Below are positions 12,968 to 25,394 of a stretch of DNA of 64,000 nucleotides, one piece after another; the first letter of the stretch is position 1, and each line of letters begins with the position of its first letter. The notes beneath the pieces were generated by a model. That model did no database searches, was not told where the DNA came from, and saw only the letters and a list, made by a program, of their open reading frames with translations. The DNA comes from Amanita rubescens. Lineage: Eukaryota; Basidiomycota; Agaricomycetes; Agaricales; Amanitaceae. The translations under genes and the position numbers were made by a program. The stretch spans positions 50,570-114,569 of the forward strand of contig WION01000166.1 in the NCBI GenBank assembly GCA_015039365.1. Reading direction: 5' to 3'.

Positions 12968-14190
12968 ATGGCTCCCATTCTCAACCGTGACACTATCGTC
13001 GTCAATGACTCCGAGCCGGGTGTACAGTTTGCTTATACGGATACGGGCGCCCCTTCTCAGTCGTCTTATATCACGATAGTGGCTATCCATGGAATGGCGT
13101 TTTGTTCTCGTACGTTTTTCCGGTATCGACGATAATTACGTATCGACGTGCTAACGCAACGGCAGCGGTGTTCAAGAGAGTTCAAAACGTCGCTATCAAA
13201 CAAGGAGTACGTTTCGTTGCTATCAATCGACGGAATTATCCTGGTAGTACGCCCTACACGCCAGAGGAAATCAACGCGCTCCTTAATGGGACTAAGGAAC
13301 AGAGGGATGGGTGGCATAAGGATCGTGGTCATGAGGTTGGGGTGTTTATTTACAAGTTGATCGAGAAGGGGGGTATTCCGCCTATTTCTGCTGATCGAAA
13401 GACAGGTGGGATCGTGATACATGGATGGTCCGCCGGAGCGGGTGATGCGAGTGCTATGATTGCGTATGCTGATACGTTACCGGAGGAGGTTCGTTCACGC
13501 CTAGCGTTGTATATGCGTGCGTTGATTATACAAGGTGTGTGTGTGTGTGTATCGTCTCTGCATAACCTCGGTTGCTGATATCAAAATCAGACTCACATTC
13601 AGTCATGTTTGGCGCTTCGCCTGACCCAACCGAACATTCACCCCTCATCGACGAACAATTATCTCCGGAAGGCCGGCTTTTGAAGTTTTATAGCTGGGTT
13701 ACTGGGTACTTCAAACATGGGGATATCAGCACCCAAGACGTTGGTATCCTTTCTGGAGTGGAGCCTTCAGATATTCGACCACTTTCGATTGATAATATGA
13801 CGGCGGAAGAACAGAAGGAGATTATATATGCGGGTAAAGAAACGGAGTATGAACTGCCGTATATGCTCCTTTCGAAGGAACAGTTCTACTACGCGTATCG
13901 TACGGCGTTCATGGGGGATAGCGTCAGGACGCTCTTTCCGGGTTTCAAAGCATCGTTTTTGGCGGGGGAGCTCTCGCCGGCTTTTGGAATTCGTGCGTAT
14001 TGGTTGTTGGGGAATGATTTGAAGGAAAGTGGGAAATCCTTTGGTGTCAGGCTCGTTCCAGATTCAAATCATTTCGTGAGTTTTTTTTTTTAAAATTATA
14101 AGTTTATAGTGGAGAGGACTGATCGTTATGTTGTAGCTTCATTGGGATGATCCGGAGGAGGCGCTGAAGATTTATCTTGAGTGCTCGTGA
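12968..14190 (+). CDS. Alpha/beta-hydrolase fold protein
   Basis: Exons 12968-13109, 13166-13534, 13591-14075 and 14137-14190 join in phase to 349 aa. An early strand ends in VAIHGM, where HG is the usual oxyanion region. The nucleophile elbow is GWSAG (GxSxG) in VIHGWSAGAGD. The C-terminal SNHFLHWDDP supplies the likely catalytic His. There is no signal peptide, so it is probably cytosolic. The substrate cannot be told from sequence. The second intron begins with a GT microsatellite. It is the only complete member of a local family that includes relics at 17628 and 62400 and a partial gene at 63812. Confidence 0.85.
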
Positions 14191-14842
14191 GCGTTGAACT
14201 CAATAGGGTGTATCATGACGGCAGGACGTAGTAGAATCCAATGTATTATGACAGACTGTGCAAATGGACGTAACACTAACAGCAACGGAAGTGATCAAAT
14301 TATCGCTGCGGCCAGGGTACATCCACACAGCAAATGATTTCAACAATAGGCATGACGTACTGGTGTGACTACGCGCCTTTCATAACAAAGCGGAAGAACG
14401 CAATGCCACGTTTTCGGAAATTTCCATCATCACCTTGTTTTCGAACGTGATTCTGAACATCCTTGTCAACTTTGTGGCAGCTTTGGTATGACACGCACTT
14501 CGTTGTCGTCTATCATAACCACAACTCGGTAACTTCCGCTGACGACATTTTTGTCCTCGGCACTGCCCGCAGAACCTCGCAATAATAGGTTCATCGATGT
14601 GATTCACGCTTCCAGTCAAACGGTACCTTGATAAGGAAAGAGGGACATCCAGTCACCATCATTGCCATGGCTGTGTACAAGCGCAGTTGGGGATAAGGCG
14701 GTTCGTCACACAAAGTACAAAAGACTTCCAGTGCGCGTAAGCGTTTATTCACTGAATATAGATTTCGATCAATGACTCGTTCGCTTTGTAGCCGCATCAG
14801 ATCCTTTTCACAGCGATGCAATCAAGGCGCCACATCCTATGT
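14191..14842. other. Intergenic between hydrolase and pseudokinase
   Basis: No supportable gene. Minus-strand open frames here are short, compositionally odd and without homology I recognise. Confidence 0.5.
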
Positions 14843-14849
14843 TATAAAG
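14843..14849 (+). promoter_or_regulatory. TATA box of the pseudokinase gene
   Basis: tataaag occurs 47 bp before the chosen ATG at 14890, a normal fungal spacing with a short leader. Confidence 0.5.
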
Positions 14850-14889
14850 ATGAGGCACCGAACTTTGCCACCCCCTTCAGTAAACTACC

Positions 14890-16958
14890 ATGGGTCACGC
14901 TTCCTCTACCGCTGCCATCAAGGCAGGATTTGAGATTGCTGGAGCTGCCACGCTACTTCCTATAGGTCCCGTCGGAGACCTTCTCAATTCCATAATCGAG
15001 CTATGCGAAACGGTTTCCAAAAACAGGCACGTGTCGTCCCACTCTCACTGTGGATTCCACGTTCTCTACTAATACTCGCCAACAGGCATGCTGCTCGCTA
15101 TCTGGCAGATAGGTGCAAACGCCTGTACTATGCTCTTGAACAGTACGAAAAGTTGCCTCTCCCTCGTCGGACAGTTTCGTACAGAGATGACGTGTTCAAG
15201 TAGGTTGTCGCTCCCACAACCATGGATTTCACTGATAAGGCTTGTAGATGTCTCAAAAAGGTCAAAGAGATGATGCAAAAGTGGTCTGGAAAGAGCTGGT
15301 TCCATATGTTGGTGCACCAAGGTGAATTCGAGGCAGATCTCGAAGATTGTGATAACGAGATATTGGATTGCCTTATTACCTTCATGGTGAGTTTCTCTTT
15401 TTTGTTTCAAACTGGACTCGATCATGCGTATTAATTATCTTTCAGACCGCGGCACAATTGGAAGGGCTAGTAGCGCAGAGAGAAGAGGAAGAATGGAGGA
15501 CGAAGCTGAAAGAGAGTCTCGATGCAGATCATAAAGCTGTCATGCAACAATTTGCCTCACCCAATTTCTTGGAACGGGTAAAGGAGAGTGAGCTTACGAA
15601 GAATGAACAAAAAGTGGTTACGACAATAATGCAAAGAGTACGTCCATCAGTTGCATACGTGGAGACTAAACTTCTTAACACTTCTCATCAGGGACTAGAG
15701 GAACGTAATACCATGTCAGAAGAGGAACGAAAGCGAATTCAAGTGAACTTGCACAACTTGCTTCTGCTGTCTAAGCAGCTTCCGCCCAATTGCCAGCTTA
15801 ATTCAGGGGAGGTCCAATGGTCCGGAGAAATACCCACGGAGGGGGGCAAGGACGTTGATTTGTACAAGGGAAGATACCTTCATAGCGAAGACGTGAAAAT
15901 CAAGGTCGTCCGTTCTGTCAATATGAAGAATGAGAATACAGTAAAGGTACATCACCCTTTGTTGACTTGAAAAAATCTTCGTTCGTGACTGACAAACGTT
16001 TTAGAGGATTAGACGCGAGGTCGAGCTGTGGGCGAAGATATACGAATTTGACCATGGAGAACACATTATACCGTTTTATGGATTCTACTCCCCGGACAAT
16101 TTTTGTCTGTGAGTACCCTCGGAAGTAACATACAGTTTTTCACACTCAATGTCGTGTCAGTGCTCTGGTCAGCCCATGGATAGATAACGGAGATCTGTTA
16201 GCGCATGTGAAGAAGTACGACGAGTTTTTCAACTACAAGAAGCTGGTACGCATTTGTCTAATTTCAAGGCGAAATTCTAATTCTGTCATTCTATAGATCC
16301 ATGGCATTGCGGAAGGGATCAAAGTCCTTCATACAAGGGAACCTCCCATTATCCATGGCAACTTGAGAACAGTTCGTATATGCTTTGTTTTTATGACCAG
16401 TTACGCTGACATCGTTACTAGAAAAAGGTCCTCATTGGGAACAAGGGTAAACCGTTGATCACGGACTTTGCGCTTGCCAAGGTATGTTATGTCAACTTAT
16501 CGTTGTATACTTGTACTAAAACCCCACTCTTGTAGCTTGAAGGGAACCTGATCACCCAAACCAGCGGCGAATCGGACAGTTGTAGATGGAGTGGACCGGA
16601 ATTGTTCATTTTGGATGGACCCCCTACCGTATCGGCCAAGGGGGATATCTATAGTTTCGGCATGACCATTCTAGAGGTTTGTACTTGTAACATTCTCTCG
16701 CGTTTGATCCCAGGATTACTGAATCTCTTATTTACATAGCTGTTTACGCATGAGATGCCATATGCGAATATCAGGCACAACTTTCAGGTGATTGCAAAGA
16801 AGCAGGGGAAAAATGGACTTCCAGACCGCCCACTTGACGAGCGTGTTGTCGCGCGTGGGTTGGATGATAGAATGTGGGAGCTTGTATGTCGTTGTTGTTC
16901 TCAGGAGCCGAAGGATAGGCCGTCGATCGAAGAGCTGGTGACACAACTTTCATCCTAA
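14890..16958 (+). CDS. MLKL-like helical N-domain plus TKL-type pseudokinase
   Basis: Eleven exons join in phase to 506 aa: 14890-15026, 15086-15199, 15248-15386, 15446-15637, 15692-15946, 16005-16108, 16161-16245, 16297-16371, 16422-16481, 16536-16676, 16740-16958. The first intron is best read as GC-AG. Residues 1-130 form an amphipathic helical region (LLNSIIELCETVSKNR, then YLADRCKRLYYALEQYE) resembling the MLKL/HeLo-like adaptor bundles of fungi; 130-230 is a charged helical linker. The kinase-like domain spans about 235-506: beta3 Lys (VKIKV, K265), alphaC Glu (REVELW), WSGPE, DIYSFGMTILE. The catalytic loop reads HGNLRTKKVLI (362-372), so the HRD Asp is Asn and the loop Asn is Lys, and DFG is DFA (382-384). 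It is therefore probably catalytically dead. MGHASS fits an N-myristoylation start. The cell-death role is inference. Confidence 0.85.
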
Positions 16959-17627
16959 CACTTCGTGGTTTGAAGATACCATTGTTATATAGTCTACCCT
17001 AGCACGTAGCGGCTCGCCCACATTTAAACTTAGGTTGAAATCATACTATAGTACTACCAACATTCCTTGTGTATCAGTATTACTTATTCCTATGTACATT
17101 CTAAACAGAGTCAGAGGAGACGAAAATAGTCATTTCACAATATACAATACATAGCCTCTTTCATTCAAGCGAAGGGTTTACACAACGGTCAAGCTCAACG
17201 TGCACTGGTTGATGGGAAAGTTGGAAAAGCATAACTCGAAGGTACAGACGGGCACTGCCACTGCACTGCCTGTCCGTTCCTGATTAGAATGATTTGTGGG
17301 TTCAATCCGGTTCCGGACTTGGAGGTTTTGTCATGGCAACGGGCACAAATTTCTAATTCAAGTTGATCCTGCTCATGACCATCACGATCCTCTATCAGCC
17401 TCTATCCCATGAGCAGCTCAAGCAAGCCTCAAGCGCTCAAGCGCCAAGTTCAAGTCGGGTGGAAGGATATCATTGTGTCGATAACACAATCCGTCATGCA
17501 GTAAGCAAGAACTATCACTGAATATAATGCAGCATCATTTACGATTGTCAGCGACTCATTATTTAACGCATCCTTTGTTCAACTCTGACGACCCATTATG
17601 CATCACTGGCCGCCATTCCACAACCCA
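16959..17627. other. Intergenic
   Basis: No gene recognised. The last 100 bp are related in position to the 5' flank of the hydrolase family but the ATG at 17628 opens a broken copy. Confidence 0.5.
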
Positions 17628-18103
17628 ATGGCTCACGACACCATCATCGTCAACAACTCGGGAACGCTGATTATGTACACGGACATGGGCGCACCATCCC
17701 AATCCCAGTATTCCACACAGTGGCAATTCATGGGATGGGTTTCTCTAGCGGTTCGCTTCATCCTATTCTCTCGCGATTTCTTCCTGACTGGCCTACTCTC
17801 TTCAAAAAAGTTCAGAAGGTCGCTATCGAGAAAGGCGCACGCGTTAAATCGACGCAATTATCCCGGTTCTACGCCATACAATGAGGAGGAAATTGATATG
17901 CTTGTCAATGGGACAAAAGAACAGAAAGACGACTGGCATTGTGACCGAGGTCACGAATTAGGAACCTTTATTTATAAATTGATTGACAAGGGAAAACTCC
18001 CGCCCATCTCGGCTGATCGCAAAACGGGTGGTATGATCGTGGTCGGCTGGTCTGCGGGTGCCGGCGACGCGATAGGCACTATTGCGCACACCGACCTTGT
18101 CAT
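17628..18103 (+). pseudogene. Alpha/beta-hydrolase relic, 5' half
   Basis: This matches the first half of the hydrolase at 12968: MAHDTIIVNNSG, then RRNYPGSTPYNEEEIDML, ISADRKTGGMIVVGWSAG. A one-base loss near 17720 shifts VAIHGMGFS out of frame. The first intron's donor is lost, and a small deletion removes part of the VAI-NRRNY segment near 17850. Homology stops abruptly near 18103, just after the GxSxG motif; the other half is absent. The 283-aa open frame across it is therefore not a sound protein. A duplicate broken by indels and truncation is the simplest reading. Confidence 0.8.
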
Positions 18104-18439
18104 GTCGGACTTTCAAAAATGGCAGTCCATTGCCCACCAGGTGCAGCGGGGGTCACAGAACCTTATATATAACAAACAGCGTGCATCCGAATCCGATAAC
18201 GGCTTCAAGAGCCGTTTGGTTTCTTCTTGCGCCAATGGCGAATGCGAGGGAACTATAGGGTTAAAGGAACTGTCGCTTGCTGAGGGTGACTCCCCGGGAG
18301 CAAAAGTGAGTCGCCGCCTGTCCAATCCTTCGTTTTGGCTAATCGAGGATTCAAGAGCCATTCTCTTTGAAAAAAATAGCCGGGAATGGTGCGGGTACGG
18401 GAGCCGTATCAGTATAGCTTCCCCGTTGAGATTCGCTGA

Positions 18440-18800
18440 GGCGACTTGAAAGAAGCGCCCATACCCGCTGGACGCTTGATCATCGGACGCAGGTACTCGC
18501 ATTTGAACAGTTTTAATATTCTACCCCAGGGAGAAGAGTTGTCGTTCTTGGATAGCTGAGAAGGTAAGTTCCTGATGCTTTGTTTCGTCGATTTGACTGA
18601 CCGAGCATCTAAATGTAGACACTTATTCGATCTCTAATGGGACTGGGCTAGCGGACAGCCCATTAAATGGAATTGATGAAATGGGGGCCTGGGAATGGTG
18701 GTTTCAGGAGAGGTGAGCCCTTCTTCTCCTTTTCCTCGTTCTTTTCTGATAGGATTTTTATGACTCTACAGCCTCCCCTACCAGGACTCGTGGAGTCCTA
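18440..18800 (+). pseudogene. Decayed spliced gene fragment, unidentified
   Basis: Two intron-like units are visible (gtaagt near 18564 to tgtag near 18619, and gtgagc near 18713 to ctacag near 18771). They frame an exon that reads DTYSISNGTGLADSPLNGID and then MGAWEWWFQE. The upstream piece carries a stop (SFLDS*), and the downstream exon ends soon after. I do not recognise the family. It may be what displaced the second half of the neighbouring hydrolase. Confidence 0.35.
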
Positions 18801-20219
18801 GTTAGAGATGGTCTCGGGCCGTATGGGGCGTGTTACGTTGGACATTCTAGAACGCCACGGAATGACCTAACCGTTTCTGTATGCAGACTCGAGTTTTACC
18901 GATCGGCCGTAGCCAGGGCCAAGGGAGCTCAAGAGTCTGATGACCCTGCCCAGGCTAGACCAGACCGAAGGCAGTGCCAACAGAAGCGCGACCGCATATA
19001 TCTGACTCATCGCATCGAACGTCAAAGCATGGGACCCAGTTGCAACCGCACACACCCCAAAATTCTCATTCCGCGTTCGAATCGGAATGTTGTTAGTTGC
19101 ATAAACGGATACCTATGTCCTACCGAGCCCCATGAAGGTCAGCGCAAACCACTGAACGTGTCCAGAGGTAACGCGGTTGACTCCAACTTTCCACAAAGTT
19201 ACCTGCCTAACTTGCTTCAGAACATCGCACACATAAGTGGTAATGGCGTACGACTTGGATAAGAAGCGAAAACGGCGTTTACATATGGACCGTATGAGAC
19301 TGTTCTTGTTCTTCCCCTCGTATTCTGAACCTGTGTTCTGTGATGACGCACCATTAACGCCAAGCAACCACGCTCCCAAATTGTTATAATTTGCAGCGTG
19401 TCGGACACAGCAACCGAAAACTATGATACTCATCGGTTCCCATGAAAACAAGAAAACACGGAAGCTACACACCGCGTTACGAGACCCTTCTTCATATTGA
19501 CCTAATACCGTTGCAATGGTCAACGGCCCAACCTCCACTACATTCCGATGACATAAACTTACACCTATAAAAATGTTTCGATCTCTTCTCGCCTTGGCGT
19601 CACTGCACCGTAAATAAAAAAGACTTGAATTCCCTCTACGTGGAGACCTGTTGGGCATTCACCGCCACATATCGGATTTCAATTGCACCTGTCAAAAAGA
19701 ATGCCTTCCTTCGGTTAAGAGCCGCCCGTCCTCGGCCCACGTTTAAATCATACCGCAATCGACTCGAACATGGTCCCTAGCGGCACACGTAAGGCCACCT
19801 GGTTTGATGCCCAAATTGATATGTCCTGCAGCGTAAACGCACGAAATTTGAAGCCCAGATTTACTTGTTGGACATGGTGACCCAGAGAAAGAGGCCACCG
19901 TCCAGCGCAGTCTACGGAGAAAACTCACAAACTTCCGAAACGCGTCAGCTTTTCTAGACTCATGGCATAGTCATGTTCATCGGCAAACTCTTGAGGCACT
20001 TCAGGTACACCGAACTGTTCCGTAGACGATGCCTGGAGCACCGGTTTCATCGACCCTTTTTCATTGTGATTGACTTACTGACTTAACGCCATCCCCAATG
20101 ATCACTGATTAGGTTTGACCTAACCTTTTTAACGGTCTGATCACTGAAACATATACCTAGCTATGGGCAACTGCACGTCTGGCGTTCAAATAACACCGCA
20201 ATTGGGACTCCTACTGGGG
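18801..20219. other. Unassigned region with one long minus-strand open frame
   Basis: The minus strand is open for 181 codons at 19113-19658 with some hydrophobic segments, but there is no recognisable domain, start context or intron pattern. I cannot call it a gene. Nothing else is seen. Confidence 0.3.
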
Positions 20220-20227
20220 TATATAAG
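20220..20227 (+). promoter_or_regulatory. TATA box of the secreted protein gene
   Basis: tatataag lies 44 bp upstream of the ATG at 20264. Confidence 0.6.
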
Positions 20228-20263
20228 GCTACCCAATTTTGACTTCGAACTTAAGCTCGAACA

Positions 20264-21322
20264 ATGGCTTTCAAAGGTACAACCTCGTATCTGCTCACAT
20301 AGTCCATCGTCTAACTTATTGTCTTAGTTTTCGGTGCTTTACTTGCCCTCTTCATCTGTCGCGCGGCCGCGCTAGACTTCAGCAGTTCCCATTGGATTTG
20401 GTACGAGTCTGCTACTACAGAACCCACCGACGCCACTGGAGAATTCCGCTACATCCTTGGCAATGTTCATCCTGGCGGACGCCCCGTCTCCGCAGAAATT
20501 ATCATTACTGGGGATAATAACTATACTCTCTCAGTTAATGGTCATTTTGTCGGGCAGGGTAACAACTGGCCAGTAGCTCAAGAATACTGCGTCGCCCTCA
20601 ATCCGGAGGTTAACGTCTTTACTGCCCAGGTTGTTAACGCTCCTGGTGGCCCGCCCAACCCAGCTGCATTGCTCGCCGCTATTGAGGTATTTTATTCCGA
20701 TGGGACTACCAAAACGATCGTGACCGACAGAACCTGGCTCGCAAGGAAGCATGGCGCTGGAATTTGGACCCACGCTCATGAGTTGGGCAACGCCAACACC
20801 CCGCCCTGGCATACACCCACCTTGCCGCCCCCTCCCGCTCCCTTATCCCTCGCCAATTCACAATGGATTTGGACAAAAGAGCCAGTTAGCGGTGCCGGAG
20901 GAAGCAAGCCTATCGGAAGCCGCGCGTTCCGCAAGGACATCGCGTTGCCCGGCAATGTTCGAGCCACCGGCGGCACGATTGTCATCAGCACAGATAACGC
21001 GTATACACTTTACATCAACGGTCACCTCATCGGGAGTCATGCGGACTGGACGCACGCTCAGACTTATTCATTCCATCTCACCCCTCCTACCCACAACATC
21101 GTCGTCGCCATAAATGCTACAAACTTTGGAGGACCTGCCGGCGTCATCGCCGCCCTCGAGCTCAATGCCGGCTGTGCCAATTTCGTCTATGTCACGGACA
21201 GGACCTGGAAGTATAATCTCCATGTGCCCCCTCACTTCCAGATTGGCAATGACTTTGGCTGGCCCTTTGCCGTACAAGAGGGCCTCTACGGAGTTGCTCC
21301 TTGGGGTGCTATCCCGGCTTAG
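20264..21322 (+). CDS. Secreted protein with two galactose-binding-like domains
   Basis: A 13-bp first exon (20264-20276) and a second exon (20328-21322) give 335 aa. The N-terminus MAFKVFGALLALFICRAAAL is a clear signal peptide. The mature protein has two related beta-rich halves. One starts at SSHWIWYESATT and includes ITGDNNYTLSVNGHFVGQG. The other starts at NSQWIWTKEPVSG and includes ISTDNAYTLYINGHLIGSH. Their joint is Pro-rich (TPTLPPPPAP). The WIW, fRxd and NxYtLyvNG pattern resembles the N-terminal carbohydrate-binding modules of bacterial alpha-L-rhamnosidases. No catalytic domain follows, so a secreted lectin-like or wall-binding role is inferred. The tiny first exon inside the signal peptide is typical of fungal secreted genes. 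Confidence 0.8.
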
Positions 21323-22939
21323 GAGGCGTAGTCGGGATTCGGTAGGGCGCTTGCCATGGACAAATTCTTGCGGACTGTAATTTTTGATTTGTCTTGTGTT
21401 GTATGGACATGCAGTATATGGACCATGTTTTGCTTTCTGATGTTAGTAACGAGTAGTGTCGCTAACGAAATGAAATTATCGTGCAAATTTGATCTAAACT
21501 AAATGCCCGAACTAGAGAAACTACGCCATCCATCACAGGTTGTATTAGTGTTATTCGGGAAGTTAGGGTTCGGTTTTCCTTAGCAAAGGCGGACGGCGCT
21601 CAAATGACAAATAAGAGGGTGTGCAGGGGCATTCATCTTTGCTCAGACCAGGACAGCGATGGTTGCTCGCAAGCCTCACTTTGAGCACGTCTGCCTCATC
21701 CAGGCTTCTCAAGCTGAAACCGGATCCCATAGTCCCTCGCATGACATCATGACCATCGCAGTCACCAAGAGTTCCCCACTCACTTGGAAAAGGGCCCCGC
21801 GTTCCGATCTATGCCAGACTGAGTAGCCTCTTCAGCCATTCGGTTACCTGGGCCGAGAAACGACAGACTTCCACGCTAAATGTCAAATCTTACAGACTTC
21901 GGTCCTACCTTTAGCTGACTTGGAGGACGGAGAGTGACGAGAAGTATGGGCTGGGGATGCTTGTAAGAATTCATTGGGTTATGAAGATTGGCTGGCGGTA
22001 GTTAACAAGCGTAGTTTGACTGAACATGTTGTCAAAACACGGGGACAGAAAGCATTCATTGATCCGACGGAACGTTAAGTAATAATGTAAGTAGACCATG
22101 CATACAACCCGCAATGCCGTGCATACATGGCTCCGGAGCATAACGAGTAGGGCGTGGGACTCGGTGCTCGATGAAGAAGAAGCGAAGCCATGGGATGCTA
22201 GTAACGAAGTTCACTTGATTGAATGTTGTTGATCGTTCCTTTCAATGAGGTTTGGGAAGTGCCAGAATAGGTATCAATGTTTGCGGTAAATGGAGACAAA
22301 ATTAAAACTAGTCGCACCGCCGGGCAATTAGGACACCCTGTATGACTATAAATCAAAATGAACTCACTATATTGAATTCCCCGTTTCGCCGTCATCTACT
22401 TCATATTTCCGGTTCTATAATCCGTACCGCTCCTCTCACACGTCAAAAAGACAGACAACGCGTATGAGAAAGGCGGCCCGGTACCGCCTCATGGTACAGG
22501 TGCACATCAGGCCGCTGGTGAAACGAGCAGGGTAACCGCCGCTTGTTCCCGCATTCGAGCCATAGAGCGTGTCTATAAATCAGAAACGCGATCTCATTGA
22601 GATCCACTCTGATACCATCGAAGGGTCCGTAGAAGATTCGGAAAAGGGATGTTGTCAAGGTTATGAAGCATGGAGCTTCACGGACATATATGGGAAAGAT
22701 CCAGTAGCTTGAGACACGTGCAATGGAATAAGCGGGGATTGGCTTGAACTTGATTGGTTTGGAAGACGGGACCACGTAGAAATGTGAATGCACTTGACTG
22801 ATGTTGCAATCAACCCATTGAGTTCCCAGATTCGTAATTCCTCCTGTAGTCTATAGCATTCCCATCCCATCCATGCCAGGCGGCTCCCACTGTACCCGGC
22901 AGCCCAGATTGGCCCAAATATGCAGGGCCCGAGTAATGC

Positions 22940-23330
22940 TGTCCATTACGCACCGTCGGACGCTTTTGACCGTTTTTTTTTCGTATTGGGCTTCAGTTTC
23001 CATCCTGGGCATATATGCTGTGAGAAACGAATTCTGAGCAAACTATACCCGGGCCGTTGAACGTTGCTATTGATCGAATTGCACAATGCATATATGGGCG
23101 ATATCGGTAAATAGAGCACCTCGAAACTGATCATCCCATGAGGTAATTAGAATACCAGGTGCGTCGATATTCGAAAGTATGAACTCACGATATCGAATCT
23201 GCCATTATGCCCTTGTCCACGTCATCTCACCAACCGTACTGTACACTTGTCTGTCTGACTCCATAGATGCTCTGCCAATGTCCCAAGTATAAACGTATCC
23301 CGCGCTTCTATTGCCCATTCTGGCCCTCGC
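22940..23330. repeat. Dispersed block copy 1 (most diverged)
   Basis: Shares ordered phrases with the block at 24150: the gcccattac start, cttttgacc, ttgaacgttgctattgat, and the end gaactcacgatatcg. It is more diverged than the other copies. The minus-strand frames are broken, so any gene it came from is lost. Confidence 0.6.
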
Positions 23331-24149
23331 CGGGGACAAAGGATCACCACGCCAGGCTCGCATTAAGCATCAAGTTGCTGCTTTGTTATCGAGACAGAAC
23401 TGCCGCTATCCCGAAATCCCGGTGCTGTTGAGGTTTTGGCACATATCGCGACTATGTTGTAGCCGGGATTGTTTTTGATGGTGGTCGAACTTGATGTAAC
23501 TAGAGACTCGGCGACGCGCCTGTATTGGTTGCGACGAGATGGCGGAACGGCGAATCGGGATCCGGGCCGACCGAACACTGCGTAAAGTGGATTGCGAAGA
23601 GATGCTGTGGTCGTGTCGACGTTGACGCGATCAACTCCACGTAACGAAATTTCTGAGCCACGTTCAGCATAATCCGTCGGATACATTAATGTTTTCCATC
23701 GAAAACATGTTCAATTACACTATGCTTCTTAACCGCCGCCGGCCATTCTTCATTTATACAAGCTTCCCCACTTAGCACACGTCACCCGCCGTCTTCCAGG
23801 CACTAACTTGAACCAGTTAAATTGAACGTTTTTTCGTCCGTTTCCACACATATTCCGCTGCCTCCCAAATAGACCTGTATCTTGCACGTTCTATCATTCG
23901 TCGTGCTCCTCTTACACGTCGAAAAAAGCCAGGGACAAACGAACAATACTGAGGATCAAGTGCATGCTTCGCAGTGTGATACTGCCTGGTACAGGTACAC
24001 GGACCAGGTAGAGATATGAATCGAACTTGACTGATGTCGGGCAATCTGGGGCGAGGGAGCTGCCAGGTACTAGGAGGCCGCCTGGCAGGGAGCGAAGTTA
24101 GAATGCAAGAATGATTCCGAATCCGGGAAGTTGATGGTTAGGGACCTGA

Positions 24150-24740
24150 GCAACGCCGCCCATTACGGGCCTTTTGACCCTTTCTTCGTAGCATTGGGCC
24201 TCAGTTTCCGTTCAGCTTCCGTCTTGGGGATATATATACGGGACAGACCGTGAGGAAGGTATTGGAACCAGTGCCGGTACACGTTGAAAAAGGAGGAACC
24301 GTGCCACGAGAAAGGGATCCTGAGTAAGCTATACCGTTGAACTGTTGCTATTGATGGAATTGCATATATACGCCCCAGAGCTGAAGGACAATGGTAAATA
24401 TATAGAGTATATCGAAGTTGATCCTGCCGTGCGATAATCAGAACATCAGGTGCGTCGTTATATTGAAAGTTTGAACTCACGATATCGATTTCGCACATCC
24501 GTCCACGTCCACGTCACCGTACCAAGTTGCCACCCGCACTGCACGCTCCTCCGTCTGACTCTGTGGGATGCTCTGCTGATGTCCCAAGTGGATTGTCCGT
24601 TCTGGTCCTCGTCTAAGTCGAAAAGCCGGGGAGAAATGAAGGCTCGCATTCAGTTAATCCACCGGCGCTGGTGCTTCGTTATCGAGAATAAACCTCCGCT
24701 ATCCAACATCCCAATCCCAATCCCAATGAGCAGAGCCTGA
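24150..24740. repeat. Dispersed block copy 2
   Basis: Same ordered elements as the copies at 22940, 32610 and 41250, including gttgctattgatggaattg and tttgaactcacgatatcga. Part of the leader repeated before each NLR unit. Confidence 0.65.
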
Positions 24741-25394
24741 CAGATGATACGTTTTAGTACATATCGCAGCTAGTATGTTGTAGTCGAGTTTGCTTCTGAT
24801 GCCACGTTCGCCACAAACGTTTCAATCTCCACATCCAAAAAAATATCAAAAGCTCGGTCGAGGATGGGTCATAGAGAGGAGGGGAGCTAGACCAAAGGAT
24901 ACGGAGAAGAGGCTTGTGACGATGTGTAGATCCGGCAGCTCGAGATGTATACGGGCTTTATTACTCGATCCGTTGGGCGGACGGGACCAAGTGGAGCTAG
25001 AGGTGCACTTGGGTTAATAACGGTGGGGAGATCATGCCCATTATTCTTCAACGGAGTTACGCTAGAGCCACGTCATCAACACCACGCGAATAGATGAAGG
25101 AAAAAAGTCCAACATACCTCGAACACATTGGCGCGGGTCCGAACATTATCTAGTCTCTCCACGTCATGGTCAAATACGAGATGTCTGATAAACGGCCTCT
25201 CATTTGTAAGGGAAGCCAGACACCGGGCGATTAGGGTGTCGATGAAAATTTTCGTCCCACCTCTTGGCACTGAATAAACGGGGCGCTACGACTGCTGCGG
25301 TCATGGGAAATGCGGAGTAGAGGAAGCCATAATTTGGAAGGAAGGGAGCCAGGTCGTCACAAGGAAAATAGAAGTCGAGCCTAATGCGAACGGG
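24419..25394. repeat. Near-identical segment, copy A (pair with 41268-42248)
   Basis: About 975 bp are almost base-for-base the same as 41268-42248. Both contain cagaacatcaggtgcgtcg, tgacagatgatacgttttag and tctcatttgtaagggaag, and both end at aagtcgagcctaatgcgaac. After this point copy A continues to NLR 1 while copy B does not. Confidence 0.85.

Noticed and set aside
19060..19100. tRNA-like gttcgaatc sequence with flanking complementary bases
   Set aside because: The loop is too long, and no acceptor, D or anticodon arms could be found around it.
23700..24500. Minus-strand frames (75-111 codons) in the leader repeats as small genes
   Set aside because: The frames are not kept between the copies at 22.9, 24.1, 32.6 and 41.2 kb, so selection on a protein is not supported.
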